DNA of 58,981 bases from an uncultured Pelagibacteraceae bacterium (GCA_902624585.1 CACNXU010000002.1:1-58981), one strand, 5' to 3'. Positions 7,601-17,048 are shown, counted from the first letter of the stretch. Program-made: numbers and translations. The notes: generated by a model not told the origin, from the letters alone.

Positions 7601-10122
7601 TATCTATAAGTTATCAAAACTTTGTCAGGATCACCAGCTAGAGAAGGATTTTGCTGTCTACCAAGCTCTGCTGCTTTTTGTGATACATTTTCATCCATAT
7701 AAGCAAGAAGTTCACCATTTGTAATCTTATTATCATTGTTTAGATCTGCATTACCTTCCAACCCTTTCATTAAAAAGTATGAAAAGATACCGTGTTTAAC
7801 TTCTTTTAAACCTGATGAAATTTGATCAAGTTGTGAGGCTGAAAATATTGTAAAATTTTTTGGTGTACTTTTATTATTTGCAATTATTCTTACTGGTCTA
7901 GCAGACGCAAGTAGAGTTTGTTCGTCTCTAGAAACTCCACTGTAACAAGTGTCTAAAAATATCGTTACATTTTTTGGTGAGTATTTAAGTATGGTATCGT
8001 GTAGCTCAGTTCTTGATATTCCAGTTCTTGCTAACAAATCACTATCACCATCTTGTGGTAGAATGTATAGCTCTTCACCATCTAGAGAAGCTAAGCCATG
8101 TCCTGCAAAATAAACTATTAATTCTGTTTTATTTTTCTTTATTTTTCCAGGTAACCATTTGTTTAAAGCACCTAGTGTATCAATTAAGCTTGCCTGATCA
8201 TTTACAAGTAATTTTATATTTTCATCTTTAACACCAAAGACATTTTTTGAATATTCATAAAAAAATTCGGCGTCTAAATTAGCAAAGCTTGCCTTTGGGG
8301 TTTTTTGATAATTTTCTATACCTATTATCAAAGCAACTCTGTCTTCTATTTCTTTAATTTTATTAACTAATGGATTAAGTTTATCTAGTTTTTTAGCTAA
8401 TTTTTTTTTCTTTTCTATTTTGACACTAATTGATTTTGGTTCTGATCTATTTCCCCATTTATCAATCGCTACAATTTTTATTTCTTCATCAACAGGGCTA
8501 AACCTATTAATTTCAAAATTTCCCTCTTTTGTTTCAGAGAGAACACCATCCACTTCAATATAAATTGGACCAGAAGAATTATCTGTAACCATCCCTTTTA
8601 TTGAGTAGCTACTGTTTTTAAATGTAAATTTATCATCAATTTTAATTATTGGAGGATTTTTATCTTCAAGTTTTCCTGGTTTAAATTCATCTTGTTTCTT
8701 AACAACTTGAGTTTCGATTGGCTTGTTGCTTTGAACATAAAGTTGACTGAAATCAAATAGCGGTAATTGTTTTGATTTTTCTTGATTGATAGAAATTTTT
8801 TTAATTGAATTATAATAATCTTCTAATAACCAAAAATCTTTTTGAAGAATTTTTTGTCTTTTTTTCCATTCATCAGTATTTTTTTCATATTTGATCAAAT
8901 CAGTAATATCACTTTGATGTCCTGAGTCATGATCTATTAAATATTCAACATATTCTTTTTGCTCAACTAAATACGCTATTCTAAGTTCCATTTTAGAACT
9001 AACTATTTTTGGAGTAATTTCTAGTGATTTTACATCAGAGTCATCATAATCATAACTTTCATTAAAATTTTTATGCGATACATAATCTATTCTAATTTTT
9101 TCATTAGGTTTAGACTCTTTAATCAATTGAACAAATCGAAAATGATTATTTGAAGGAACATTATTCACTTTTATAATTATGTCATTTTTTTCTAAATTTG
9201 TTTCAATAGCAGGTAAATTCTCCTGGAATCCAACTATTTGAATCCCTTTTTCATTTGGAAGATTTTTAGTTTCAATTCCAATCATTAATCTTACACCATA
9301 AATGTGTGAAACGTCTTTTTTATGAAGATTAATTTCTTTGACATCTCCTTTGTCATTAAAAAAGACATTAGCAAATTTAGAATCTGGATCAAAAACTTTA
9401 CAATTTTCATAAATACCAAAAACTTCTTGCTTTGCTCTTTTTTTATTTTTTTCTAGATACCTAACTAAACCATGTTTGATGCAATCATTCTCATAATAGG
9501 CATCAATTATATAAGGAGTTTTATTTTCGTCCTCTAACTCTCCACTGAAGCTATTAAATCCAGTTGCTTGTATTAAAGGTTTGGTACTATCTTGATCATC
9601 AAATTTTTGATCTTCTTTACTTGCAATAAGTTTATCTTTACCAGTTAATTTTAAATATTGTTCATATGTAATTTTATTTTTTAAAAAAACATTTTCTTTG
9701 ATGTAATCAATTTCAAATTCTTTTGCTGGTCTGAATGTAGTTTTATTTATTATTGGTAGGCCATTCGAATCTTTTTTTGGTTTATTTTTTTCTATATATT
9801 CATATGTTTCATAACTTACGTCTCCATTAATTATCCACGCTCCATCTCTCAAAGTTCCATTATGAAAATATCCAGCAAAAATACCTCCATCAACAAATCT
9901 CATTATTCCATAACCATTTTGTAATATTAATTTTTTTTGTCCAACGTATGTAACACCATCTTTTCTTGGTTTTTGTTTTTTTTTATTTTTAATATTTTTA
10001 ATTTTTTCTAAATGTGAGAGCTCTGACGAATTTATATAAAGATTCTCTGCGTAGAGTAATTTTGAATAAAACAAAGAGAATATAAAAACAATTACTATTT
10101 TTATTAATTTAAATTTATTCAT
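7600..10122 (-). CDS. Exported multidomain caspase-family (C14) protein, 840 aa
   Basis: Domains in order are a signal peptide (1-25), a MORN-like stretch near 59-105, and a conserved middle region with a PDZ-like fold (about 276-348, including 'LEKNDIIIKVNN'). A linker follows, then an Ig-like domain (about 488-575) and a caspase domain from about 596. The catalytic dyad is His675 (FAGHG) and Cys726 (LDTCYSG). An EF-hand-like loop (DLNNDNKITNGE) lies at 793-804. The last 166 residues align almost without gaps with the 931-residue paralogue. It overlaps the upstream gene by ATGA and the downstream one by TAATG. PDZ plus MORN parts could anchor or sense envelope components (inference). Confidence 0.88.
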   Translation of the reverse strand: MNKFKLIKIVIVFIFSLFYSKLLYAENLYINSSELSHLEKIKNIKNKKKQKPRKDGVTYVGQKKLILQNGYGIMRFVDGGIFAGYFHNGTLRDGAWIINGDVSYETYEYIEKNKPKKDSNGLPIINKTTFRPAKEFEIDYIKENVFLKNKITYEQYLKLTGKDKLIASKEDQKFDDQDSTKPLIQATGFNSFSGELEDENKTPYIIDAYYENDCIKHGLVRYLEKNKKRAKQEVFGIYENCKVFDPDSKFANVFFNDKGDVKEINLHKKDVSHIYGVRLMIGIETKNLPNEKGIQIVGFQENLPAIETNLEKNDIIIKVNNVPSNNHFRFVQLIKESKPNEKIRIDYVSHKNFNESYDYDDSDVKSLEITPKIVSSKMELRIAYLVEQKEYVEYLIDHDSGHQSDITDLIKYEKNTDEWKKRQKILQKDFWLLEDYYNSIKKISINQEKSKQLPLFDFSQLYVQSNKPIETQVVKKQDEFKPGKLEDKNPPIIKIDDKFTFKNSSYSIKGMVTDNSSGPIYIEVDGVLSETKEGNFEINRFSPVDEEIKIVAIDKWGNRSEPKSISVKIEKKKKLAKKLDKLNPLVNKIKEIEDRVALIIGIENYQKTPKASFANLDAEFFYEYSKNVFGVKDENIKLLVNDQASLIDTLGALNKWLPGKIKKNKTELIVYFAGHGLASLDGEELYILPQDGDSDLLARTGISRTELHDTILKYSPKNVTIFLDTCYSGVSRDEQTLLASARPVRIIANNKSTPKNFTIFSASQLDQISSGLKEVKHGIFSYFLMKGLEGNADLNNDNKITNGELLAYMDENVSQKAAELGRQQNPSLAGDPDKVLITYR

Positions 10123-12914
10123 CTATAACTAATTAAAACCTTATCTGGATCTCCTGATAACATTGGTTCTTGAGATCTGTTTTGAGAAAATGCTTCTTGA
10201 GTAACATTATTTTTTAAATATGAAATTAATTCACCATTAGTGATTTTTTTATCTGAATTTTCATCTGCTTTACCTTCTAAACCTTTCATTAAGTAATATG
10301 AAAAAATACCGTGTTCAGCTTCATTTATACTTCCTGAAGTTTGATCATAGTTTGAAGCTGTGAATATTGTAAAATTATTTGGTGTATCTTGTTCATCAGC
10401 AACTATTCTAACTGGTCTTAATCCTGCTATTAGCATTTGCTCAGATCTTGTTTGGCCACTGTAACAAGTATCAAAGAACATAGTTACTGATTTAGGATTA
10501 ACTTTATTTATAAGATCAAACATTTCAATTCTTGATAAAGCTGTATCTTCTAAAAGAATTGGATCACCGTTGTGAGGTAATATGTGTAAATCTTCTCCAT
10601 TATCAGATGCTAGACCGTGACCAGCAAAGAAAATATAAATATCTTTTTCTTTTCCTCTTGTTATCTGCGGCAGCCATATTTTAAGAGATTTTAATAATTC
10701 TCCCCTGGTTGCATCTTCATCAATTAAAACTTTCAAATTATTGTTAGGAATGCCCAAAGCTATGTTTGCATATGCCTTAAATGCCTTAGCGTCTCTATTT
10801 GCATAAGGTGCATCAATATTATTAAGGTTTTGATATTTCTCTATACCAATAATAATCCCTATCTTGTTATTATCTTTTTTGACTTTTATTTTACTAGGAT
10901 TTGGTTTCTCATAAGATCGAAGATCTGCTACCTGTTTAATTTTAACCTCAACATTAATTACTTTTTCAGATTTATTTTTCCATCTATCTATTGCAACAAT
11001 TTTTAATTGTTCTTTCGAGTCAATTGCAAAACCTTCAAATTCAAATTCACCATTTTTGTTAACTTTAATAGGTCTGCCATCTATTTCTAAAAATAGTTTA
11101 CTTTTATCTTTCACCTTACCTTTTAAAGTATATGCTTGACTATCAACTGTAATATTTTGAGCTACCTCTATTACAGGTGCATCATTATCAATATCTTTGT
11201 TCTCTGGCTTAAATTCCTCTTGTTTGGGTTTTTTTGCTACTTTATTCTTGGACTTTATTGTTGTTTCTTGTTTGGCAATTTGGGTTTTATTACTTAAAAC
11301 ATAAAACTGGTCAAAATCTAGTTCTGGTAATTTATCAGTTTTTAATTCAGCAATTGATAAATAATATTTATATAAACTATTAAAATCTTTTTTTAATAAA
11401 TCCTGTCGTTCTTGCCACTCTTTAGTATTTTCTTTTAAAAATACTTCATCAGGTAGAATACTTTCTCTGCCGCCTGAAGAAAAATGTTTATAAATTGTTT
11501 CAAGATATTTTTTTTCTTTCGGAAAATAAATTAATCTAAGTGTAGTTTTTGTATTTTCATTTTTAGGAGTAATATAAGTAGTTTTTATATCTGATACATT
11601 GTAATCAAATTTATCAGTTATTTTGTCTGAAGGAACATAATCAATTTTTATTTTTTGATTTGTTGAAGCCTCTTGAACTAATTTTATGAAATTTTGCATG
11701 CTATTTACTTGAAAATTATTAATTCTAATTATTATATCATTTACATTAAGACTGCTTTTCTCTGCAGGATAATCTTTAAGAATACCTTTGACAATTATAC
11801 CATTATTATTTTCTGTGTCTTGGATATCTAGGCCGATATATTTTTGCTTTCCATAAATATGAGTAACATCTTTCTTATCTAAAATAACCGTAGAGACATT
11901 TCCTTTTTCATCAAAATAAATTCTTGCAAGTTTTGAATTTGGGCCCAACCTATTACAATCTGAATATAAACCAACAATACGTTGGCTTACCATTTCGGTT
12001 TTAGGACGGATATAGGAGATTGAACCATATAACGGACAATCATTTTTATAGTATGTTGCTAAAACAACTGGTTTAGTTTTTTTATCGTCTAACCAATGAC
12101 TGCTAGTAATAAAACCATTTTTAATTTCTTTTCCATTAGTCACTTTCTGTGTTTCACTTGCTTCTGCTTTAGCGATTTCTGTTCCGTAAGAATTGTTACT
12201 AATTATTTTTTTAAGTTCATCTTCATTAATAAATTCTTCTTTAGCAAACTTAGGATATTTTTTATCATTCGAGTAGATTGTTTTTCTTTTAATAATTTTT
12301 CCTGAAACAGTTTTAACTACATCTACTCTTTTATCAGATTTATATAAAAAATATCCATAACCATGTCTATCTGCCCATTTAAATTGTCCTATATATTTAT
12401 TCCCACTAGGATATGTCATTATCCCCTTTCCATCAGGGTGTCCATAACTCAACTCACCAAAGTATATATTTCCATTTTTATAAACTTTTTTAACGAACGT
12501 ATTATTATTGTGATCTGTTTTAGCGATTTGGGTCGTTTGCTTTAATAATGATTTTTTGTGTCTTATTTTTGAAAATTTCTTATCTTTTAATTTCCACCTT
12601 TTTATATGTTGTTCAGCAACTGGTATTTTATGATCACTCAAGTTTGTTTTAAGTAAATAAGGCCATTTATCTGTGATCTCTCTATATTTTTTTGGATGTT
12701 TGTCCTCATATACAAATATTGAACATAAATTTTCTAAATTATTCACTTCTGTAGCCCAACCAGATTTACTTGTTCCTACAAATACTGTGCCATTGCCAAC
12801 ATCTTGAAAACATATAAAATTTTTGTCATAAGAATACTTTGCTGAATTAGCATTAACACCAAACATTAACCCCAAACCAAGAACGATGAACAGATATACT
12901 AGTAAGCGTTTCAT
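10119..12914 (-). CDS. Exported multidomain caspase-family (C14) protein, 931 aa, first gene of operon
   Basis: A signal peptide (1-22) precedes an N-terminal region with two cysteines and two MORN repeats at about 144-190 (NGNIYFGEL, GKGIMTYPSG, NKYIGQF). A PDZ-like domain at about 356-428 contains 'LNVNDIIIRINN'. An Ig-like domain (about 610-690) precedes the caspase domain. The dyad is His766 (FFAGHG) and Cys817 (FDTCYSG). An EF-hand-like loop (DENSDKKITNGE) lies at 884-895. It heads the five-gene operon that continues to 4741 and has a plausible promoter just upstream. The architecture is a longer version of the 840-residue paralogue. Confidence 0.88.
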   Translation of the reverse strand: MKRLLVYLFIVLGLGLMFGVNANSAKYSYDKNFICFQDVGNGTVFVGTSKSGWATEVNNLENLCSIFVYEDKHPKKYREITDKWPYLLKTNLSDHKIPVAEQHIKRWKLKDKKFSKIRHKKSLLKQTTQIAKTDHNNNTFVKKVYKNGNIYFGELSYGHPDGKGIMTYPSGNKYIGQFKWADRHGYGYFLYKSDKRVDVVKTVSGKIIKRKTIYSNDKKYPKFAKEEFINEDELKKIISNNSYGTEIAKAEASETQKVTNGKEIKNGFITSSHWLDDKKTKPVVLATYYKNDCPLYGSISYIRPKTEMVSQRIVGLYSDCNRLGPNSKLARIYFDEKGNVSTVILDKKDVTHIYGKQKYIGLDIQDTENNNGIIVKGILKDYPAEKSSLNVNDIIIRINNFQVNSMQNFIKLVQEASTNQKIKIDYVPSDKITDKFDYNVSDIKTTYITPKNENTKTTLRLIYFPKEKKYLETIYKHFSSGGRESILPDEVFLKENTKEWQERQDLLKKDFNSLYKYYLSIAELKTDKLPELDFDQFYVLSNKTQIAKQETTIKSKNKVAKKPKQEEFKPENKDIDNDAPVIEVAQNITVDSQAYTLKGKVKDKSKLFLEIDGRPIKVNKNGEFEFEGFAIDSKEQLKIVAIDRWKNKSEKVINVEVKIKQVADLRSYEKPNPSKIKVKKDNNKIGIIIGIEKYQNLNNIDAPYANRDAKAFKAYANIALGIPNNNLKVLIDEDATRGELLKSLKIWLPQITRGKEKDIYIFFAGHGLASDNGEDLHILPHNGDPILLEDTALSRIEMFDLINKVNPKSVTMFFDTCYSGQTRSEQMLIAGLRPVRIVADEQDTPNNFTIFTASNYDQTSGSINEAEHGIFSYYLMKGLEGKADENSDKKITNGELISYLKNNVTQEAFSQNRSQEPMLSGDPDKVLISYR

Positions 12915-12943
12915 TGTATTACTTTACCAAATGATTAAAGGAT

Positions 12944-12972
12944 TTTATAGGACAACTTGAAGTAAACTTGAA
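12944..12972 (-). promoter_or_regulatory. Candidate promoter of the caspase operon with a direct repeat
   Basis: On the reverse strand TTCAAG (12967-12972) and TATAAA (12944-12949) are 17 nt apart, placing transcription start about 25 nt before the 931-residue caspase gene. The -35 element is poor. Two copies of the 9-mer CTTCAAGTT (12954-12962 and 12965-12973) lie 11 bp apart over the -35 and spacer, consistent with a regulator binding one face of the helix. Confidence 0.35.
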
Positions 12973-13013
12973 GCGACATTAAAATTTATAAAAAAAACAG
13001 TTCTGTTTTTTTG

Positions 13014-13039
13014 TTGAATTTTACAATTATACTTATAAA
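13014..13039 (+). promoter_or_regulatory. Candidate promoter of tRNA-Ser
   Basis: A -35-like TTG-rich element immediately after the oligo-T tract and TATAAA at 13034-13039 are separated by about 17 nt. This places transcription start a few bases before the tRNA. It is a consensus-style prediction only. Confidence 0.3.
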
Positions 13040-13050
13040 ACCTTGCTCAC

Positions 13051-13140
13051 GGAGAGATGGCTGAGCGGTTGAAAGCACCGGTCTTGAAAACCGGCAAAGG
13101 GGCAACTCTTTCCTGGGTTCGAATCCCAGTCTCTCCGCCA
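13051..13140 (+). tRNA. tRNA-Ser(TGA)
   Basis: The acceptor arms GGAGAGA and TCTCTCC pair fully, with G as discriminator and an encoded CCA end. The anticodon loop CTTGAAA gives TGA. A long variable arm (about 13091-13117) is typical of tRNA-Ser. The CCA end touches the last base of the convergent sdhE stop codon, leaving no intergenic space. Confidence 0.96.
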
Positions 13141-13404
13141 CTACTTTTTACCATACTCAAAATTTTTAAATAATTCTGTTACATTATTCTCCTCAATAAC
13201 AATATCAGTCTCTAGGTCATTTAAGAAATTATATAAATTTGAATCATCTATATTTAACAATTTTTCCAGTTTAAATAAATCATCATCACTTAACTTATCA
13301 ATATACGTTTCAGTAAAAGCTCCTAAAAGTTTATCCATTTCTTTAGTGCCCCTGTAATTTGATCGATAAATAATTTTTTTTTTTAATTCATCTATATTCA
13401 TCAT
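13141..13404 (-). CDS. sdhE: Succinate dehydrogenase assembly factor SdhE
   Basis: This 87-residue helical protein contains 'YRSNYRGTKEMDKLLGAF', matching the SdhE/Sdh5 signature (RG-x-x-E-x-D) used to attach FAD covalently to SdhA. The following 'LSDDDLFKLEKLL' matches the second conserved helix. It is divergent from recG with a 22-nt gap, and sdhE next to recG is a common alphaproteobacterial arrangement. An in-frame ATG one codon later is also possible as the start. Confidence 0.85.
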   Translation of the reverse strand: MMNIDELKKKIIYRSNYRGTKEMDKLLGAFTETYIDKLSDDDLFKLEKLLNIDDSNLYNFLNDLETDIVIEENNVTELFKNFEYGKK

Positions 13405-13426
13405 AATTAATAGAATATATTCGTTA

Positions 13427-15481
13427 TTGATGAATAATAAAACAAATTATGAATATTTATTGTCAGATTTAAGTGTTTTAAAAGGTGTAGGAGAAAAAAC
13501 TAAAAATTTATTAAAAAAGAAAAATATAAATAATTTATTCGATTTATTATGGAAACTTCCAAAATCTTATACTGACAGAAGTTTATCAGTAAAAATAAAA
13601 GATTTAAAAATTGGTGAAACTCAAACTGTAACTATTACACCACAAAAATATAACTTTCCAAGAGTAAGGAAATTACCAAATAAAGTTTTATGTAAGGATG
13701 AAACTGGTCAAATAGATTGTATTTTTTTTAATAGCTATGAAGGTTATGTAAAAAAAATATTACCTTTGGGTAAAGAAATTACTATTAGTGGTAAAATAGG
13801 TTATTTCAGGAATAAATATCAAATTACAAACCCAAAATACATTTCTGAGGATTCTTCGTTAATTAAAAAAACTCATAATAAATACTCATTAACAGAGGGT
13901 ATTACTGAAAAAATATATAATAAAATAATAAATCAAATTATTGAAAATTTACCTGAATTTGAAGAGTGGCATTCAAAACATATTTTGTCAAAATTTAAAA
14001 ATATTAGCTGGAATAATTCAATTAAAGAATTACATAAAGCTGAAAATATCGGAAATTTTAAATCAAATTTTTATCAAAGACTTGCCTTTGATGAAATATT
14101 TTCAACATTTCTTGTAAATTCAGAAATAAGAAAAAAAATAAGAAAAATTAAAAAAAAGAATAAAATTATTAATTTTAATAAGCAAAAATCAATAATAAAT
14201 AAGTTAGATTTCTCACTTACAAACGATCAAATTAAATCACTTAATGAGATAAATATAGATTTGAGCTCTTCAAACAAAATGTTTAGACTTTTGCAGGGAG
14301 ATGTTGGTAGTGGAAAAACAATAGTATCACTTTTGGGTGCAGTAAATACAGTAAACTCTGGATTTCAAGTTGCATTTATGGCTCCAACAGAAATTCTTGC
14401 AAGACAACATTTCAAACTTGCAAAGAAAATATTTCCTTCCTTTATCAATATAGAATTAATTTCTGGTAAATCTGAATATAAGGATAAAAAAGAAATACTT
14501 AAAAAATTAGAAAATAAAAAAATTGATATTGTTTTTGGAACACATGCTATATTTCAAAAAAAAGTAATTTTCAAAAAATTAGGACTAATAATCATAGATG
14601 AACAACATAAATTTGGTGTAAATCAAAGAAAGAAATTATCTGATAAAGGCGGAGTAGATTGTGATGTTCTATTGATGACAGCAACACCTATACCGAGAAC
14701 CTTAACTATGACTATCTATGGCGATATGGATATTTCCATAATTCGCGAAAAACCTAAAAATAGAAAACCAATTAAAACATATAGTAAATTGGATGCTAAG
14801 ATTGAGGATGTTTTAAAATTTATAAAAAAAGAAATACAAATGAATAATCAAATTTTTTGGGTGTGTCCTTTAATAGAAGAGTCGAAAAAATTAGATCATA
14901 CATCAGCGGTAAAGAAATTTGAATATCTTAAAAAAAAATTTCCCAATCAGGTATGTTTACTTCATGGTAAAACAGAATTAGATGAAAAAAACATTATACT
15001 TAGTAATTTCTTGCAAAATAAATTCAAAATATTAGTTTCCACAACAATAATTGAAGTAGGGATTGATTTTCCAAATGCAAATGTGATTGTAATTGAAAAT
15101 GCAAATAAATTTGGTCTCTCTCAACTTCATCAATTAAGAGGTAGGGTTGGACGTGGCGATAAAGATTCTACTTGTATACTAATGTTTAAATCTAATTTGA
15201 GTGATAATGCAAAAAAAAGAATTAAAATTTTGAAGGAAACAAATGATGGCTTTTTAATTTCTGAGGAAGATATGAAATTAAGAGGTTTTGGAGATATTTT
15301 AGGTTTTAAGCAAAGTGGAATTAAAATTTTCAAATTAGCTGATCCTATTCAAAACGAAGACCTTTTCGCACTCGCTGAAAAAGAGATGAGAAGAATTGAA
15401 AATTCTAGCGAAGATATAGGAAAGTTCAAACCTTTAATAAAATTATATGATAGAGCCGATATAATTAATGATATTGCTTAA
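13427..15481 (+). CDS. recG: ATP-dependent DNA helicase RecG
   Basis: At 684 residues this is the normal RecG length. The N-terminal wedge/OB domain (about 60-145) binds branched DNA. The helicase core has Walker A GDVGSGKT (291-298), the DEQH box (391-394), 'TATPIPRT' and 'QLRGRVGRG'. RecG remodels stalled replication forks and D-loops. The stop codon shares the palindromic TTAA with the convergent DUF502 gene. Confidence 0.97.
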   Translation: MMNNKTNYEYLLSDLSVLKGVGEKTKNLLKKKNINNLFDLLWKLPKSYTDRSLSVKIKDLKIGETQTVTITPQKYNFPRVRKLPNKVLCKDETGQIDCIFFNSYEGYVKKILPLGKEITISGKIGYFRNKYQITNPKYISEDSSLIKKTHNKYSLTEGITEKIYNKIINQIIENLPEFEEWHSKHILSKFKNISWNNSIKELHKAENIGNFKSNFYQRLAFDEIFSTFLVNSEIRKKIRKIKKKNKIINFNKQKSIINKLDFSLTNDQIKSLNEINIDLSSSNKMFRLLQGDVGSGKTIVSLLGAVNTVNSGFQVAFMAPTEILARQHFKLAKKIFPSFINIELISGKSEYKDKKEILKKLENKKIDIVFGTHAIFQKKVIFKKLGLIIIDEQHKFGVNQRKKLSDKGGVDCDVLLMTATPIPRTLTMTIYGDMDISIIREKPKNRKPIKTYSKLDAKIEDVLKFIKKEIQMNNQIFWVCPLIEESKKLDHTSAVKKFEYLKKKFPNQVCLLHGKTELDEKNIILSNFLQNKFKILVSTTIIEVGIDFPNANVIVIENANKFGLSQLHQLRGRVGRGDKDSTCILMFKSNLSDNAKKRIKILKETNDGFLISEEDMKLRGFGDILGFKQSGIKIFKLADPIQNEDLFALAEKEMRRIENSSEDIGKFKPLIKLYDRADIINDIA

Positions 15482-16095
15482 GAATTGTTATTAGAAGTGC
15501 CTGCCGAAACAATGAATTTAGATGCTTCCTCAAAAGACATATTTAAATATATAACGTCTTCAACTGGAAACATTAATAAAAAACCACTTGTTGGATTTGG
15601 AGTTGTCGGTACAAATACGTTAACTAAATTTTTACCTGTCTTTTGTGCCATCTCACCTTTATTTTCTTTGGTAGCAAAACCAACTGCCCAAACACCTTTT
15701 CTTGGATATTCAATAAGAACAACACTTTTTTTAGCATCATCTTTTTTTGAAAAAGTTTCAGTCATTTGAACTATTGCTGAATAAACAGTTCTTAAAAATG
15801 GAATTCTTTTAAACAGATCATCAATTAATTTGAGAATTCTTCTTCCAAAAAAAGATAATGATAGTCCTCCAACTATAGTTATAAGTAAAATTGAAATAAT
15901 TATTTCAACTCCAGGAATGTTAAAAGGTAAATAACTATTTGGATTAATATTTTTTGGGATTAAATTAGACGAAATACCAATTAAAATTTTTGTAAGATAT
16001 AAAGTAAAACCAATTGGTATTAAAACAACAACGCCTGCAATAAAATAATTTCTTAAAGTTAGTGAAAACGATTTTTTTGATGCTTTTTTTGCCAT
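15478..16095 (-). CDS. DUF502 family membrane protein
   Basis: Two transmembrane segments (about 12-33 and 57-80) are followed by the conserved 'RIPFLRTVYSAIVQ' and 'VVLIEYPRKGVWAVGF', then 'FVPTTPNPTSGFLLMFP'. These are hallmarks of DUF502, a family of unknown function that in alphaproteobacteria is often near recG. It lies convergent to recG with overlapping stops. Confidence 0.88.
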   Translation of the reverse strand: MAKKASKKSFSLTLRNYFIAGVVVLIPIGFTLYLTKILIGISSNLIPKNINPNSYLPFNIPGVEIIISILLITIVGGLSLSFFGRRILKLIDDLFKRIPFLRTVYSAIVQMTETFSKKDDAKKSVVLIEYPRKGVWAVGFATKENKGEMAQKTGKNLVNVFVPTTPNPTSGFLLMFPVEDVIYLNMSFEEASKFIVSAGTSNNNS

Positions 16096-16209
16096 ATAAA
16101 TTTAACTATAACTAGCATATATAACAAAAAGAATTGCAATGATAAATAATACAATTAAGATTTTGTTATTAAGATTCATAATGAATATTAATATCAATTT
16201 TAAATAGTA

Positions 16210-17037
16210 ATGGATAGAAGAAAATTTTTAACATATGTGGGTTGTGGTTGTGGAACTCTTTTTTTGCAAACTTGTACCACAGCACCTATTACCGATAGAA
16301 AACAATTAAAAATTATTCCAGAGGCAAAATTGAATGCTAAAGCTGCACAAATTTACGAAAAAGTAAAAGAAAAAGAGAAGATGAGTGATGATTTAAATAA
16401 GTTAAATGAAATTAAAGAAATTGGAAAAAGGATGGAAGACTCAATTAGTGAATATTTTTATAGAGCAAATTTAAATGACCCAACAGCAAATTTTGATTGG
16501 GAGTATATTTTAATTGATAACAAAAAAGTAAGAAATGCTTGGTGTATGCCTGGTGGCAAAATAGCTGTTTATACTGGTATTCTTGATGTTACGAAAAATA
16601 CAAATGGTTTAGCTGCCGTAATGGGTCATGAGGTGGCTCATGCAGTGGCTAAACATTCTGTAGAAAGAGCAAGTCGAGGAGTGTTGTTGAATACAGGAGC
16701 AAGAATAATTGACATAGCTAGTGGTGGAGTGTTATCAGATATTAACAGAACAACAGGAATGGACACAGTTGGTATGCTTGCCCAACTTGGAATAATGAAT
16801 CCTTTTAACAGGAAACAAGAGAGTGAGGCTGACTATCTTGGTATGATTTTTTCCTCACTTTCAGGGTATGATATTAGAGAAACGGTAAAAATTTGGGAAA
16901 GAATGAAAGAATTTAATAAAGGCAAGGAACCTCCACAATTTATGAGTACTCATCCTTCTTCAGACACACGAATTAAAAAATTAAATGAATGGATGAACGA
17001 AGTGATTTTAGATTATCCACCTATTAATTTAAGTTAA
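16210..17037 (+). CDS. M48-family zinc metalloprotease, Tat-exported
   Basis: The N-terminus carries a twin-arginine motif (DRRKFLT) and a lipobox-like LQTC with Cys22, suggesting a Tat-exported, possibly lipid-anchored protein. HEVAH (140-144) is the HExxH zinc site, and E204 in ESEAD is the likely third ligand. The arrangement matches LoiP/YcaL-type periplasmic M48 proteases rather than membrane-bound HtpX. It probably degrades misfolded envelope proteins. It is monocistronic. Confidence 0.9.
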   Translation: MDRRKFLTYVGCGCGTLFLQTCTTAPITDRKQLKIIPEAKLNAKAAQIYEKVKEKEKMSDDLNKLNEIKEIGKRMEDSISEYFYRANLNDPTANFDWEYILIDNKKVRNAWCMPGGKIAVYTGILDVTKNTNGLAAVMGHEVAHAVAKHSVERASRGVLLNTGARIIDIASGGVLSDINRTTGMDTVGMLAQLGIMNPFNRKQESEADYLGMIFSSLSGYDIRETVKIWERMKEFNKGKEPPQFMSTHPSSDTRIKKLNEWMNEVILDYPPINLS

Positions 17038-17048
17038 TTGAATATATT

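Noticed and set aside
13051-13140. tRNA-Ser as an integration site for the caspase region
   Set aside because: The 3' end of the tRNA faces sdhE, not the caspase array. I saw no duplicate of the tRNA 3' end to the left and no integrase.
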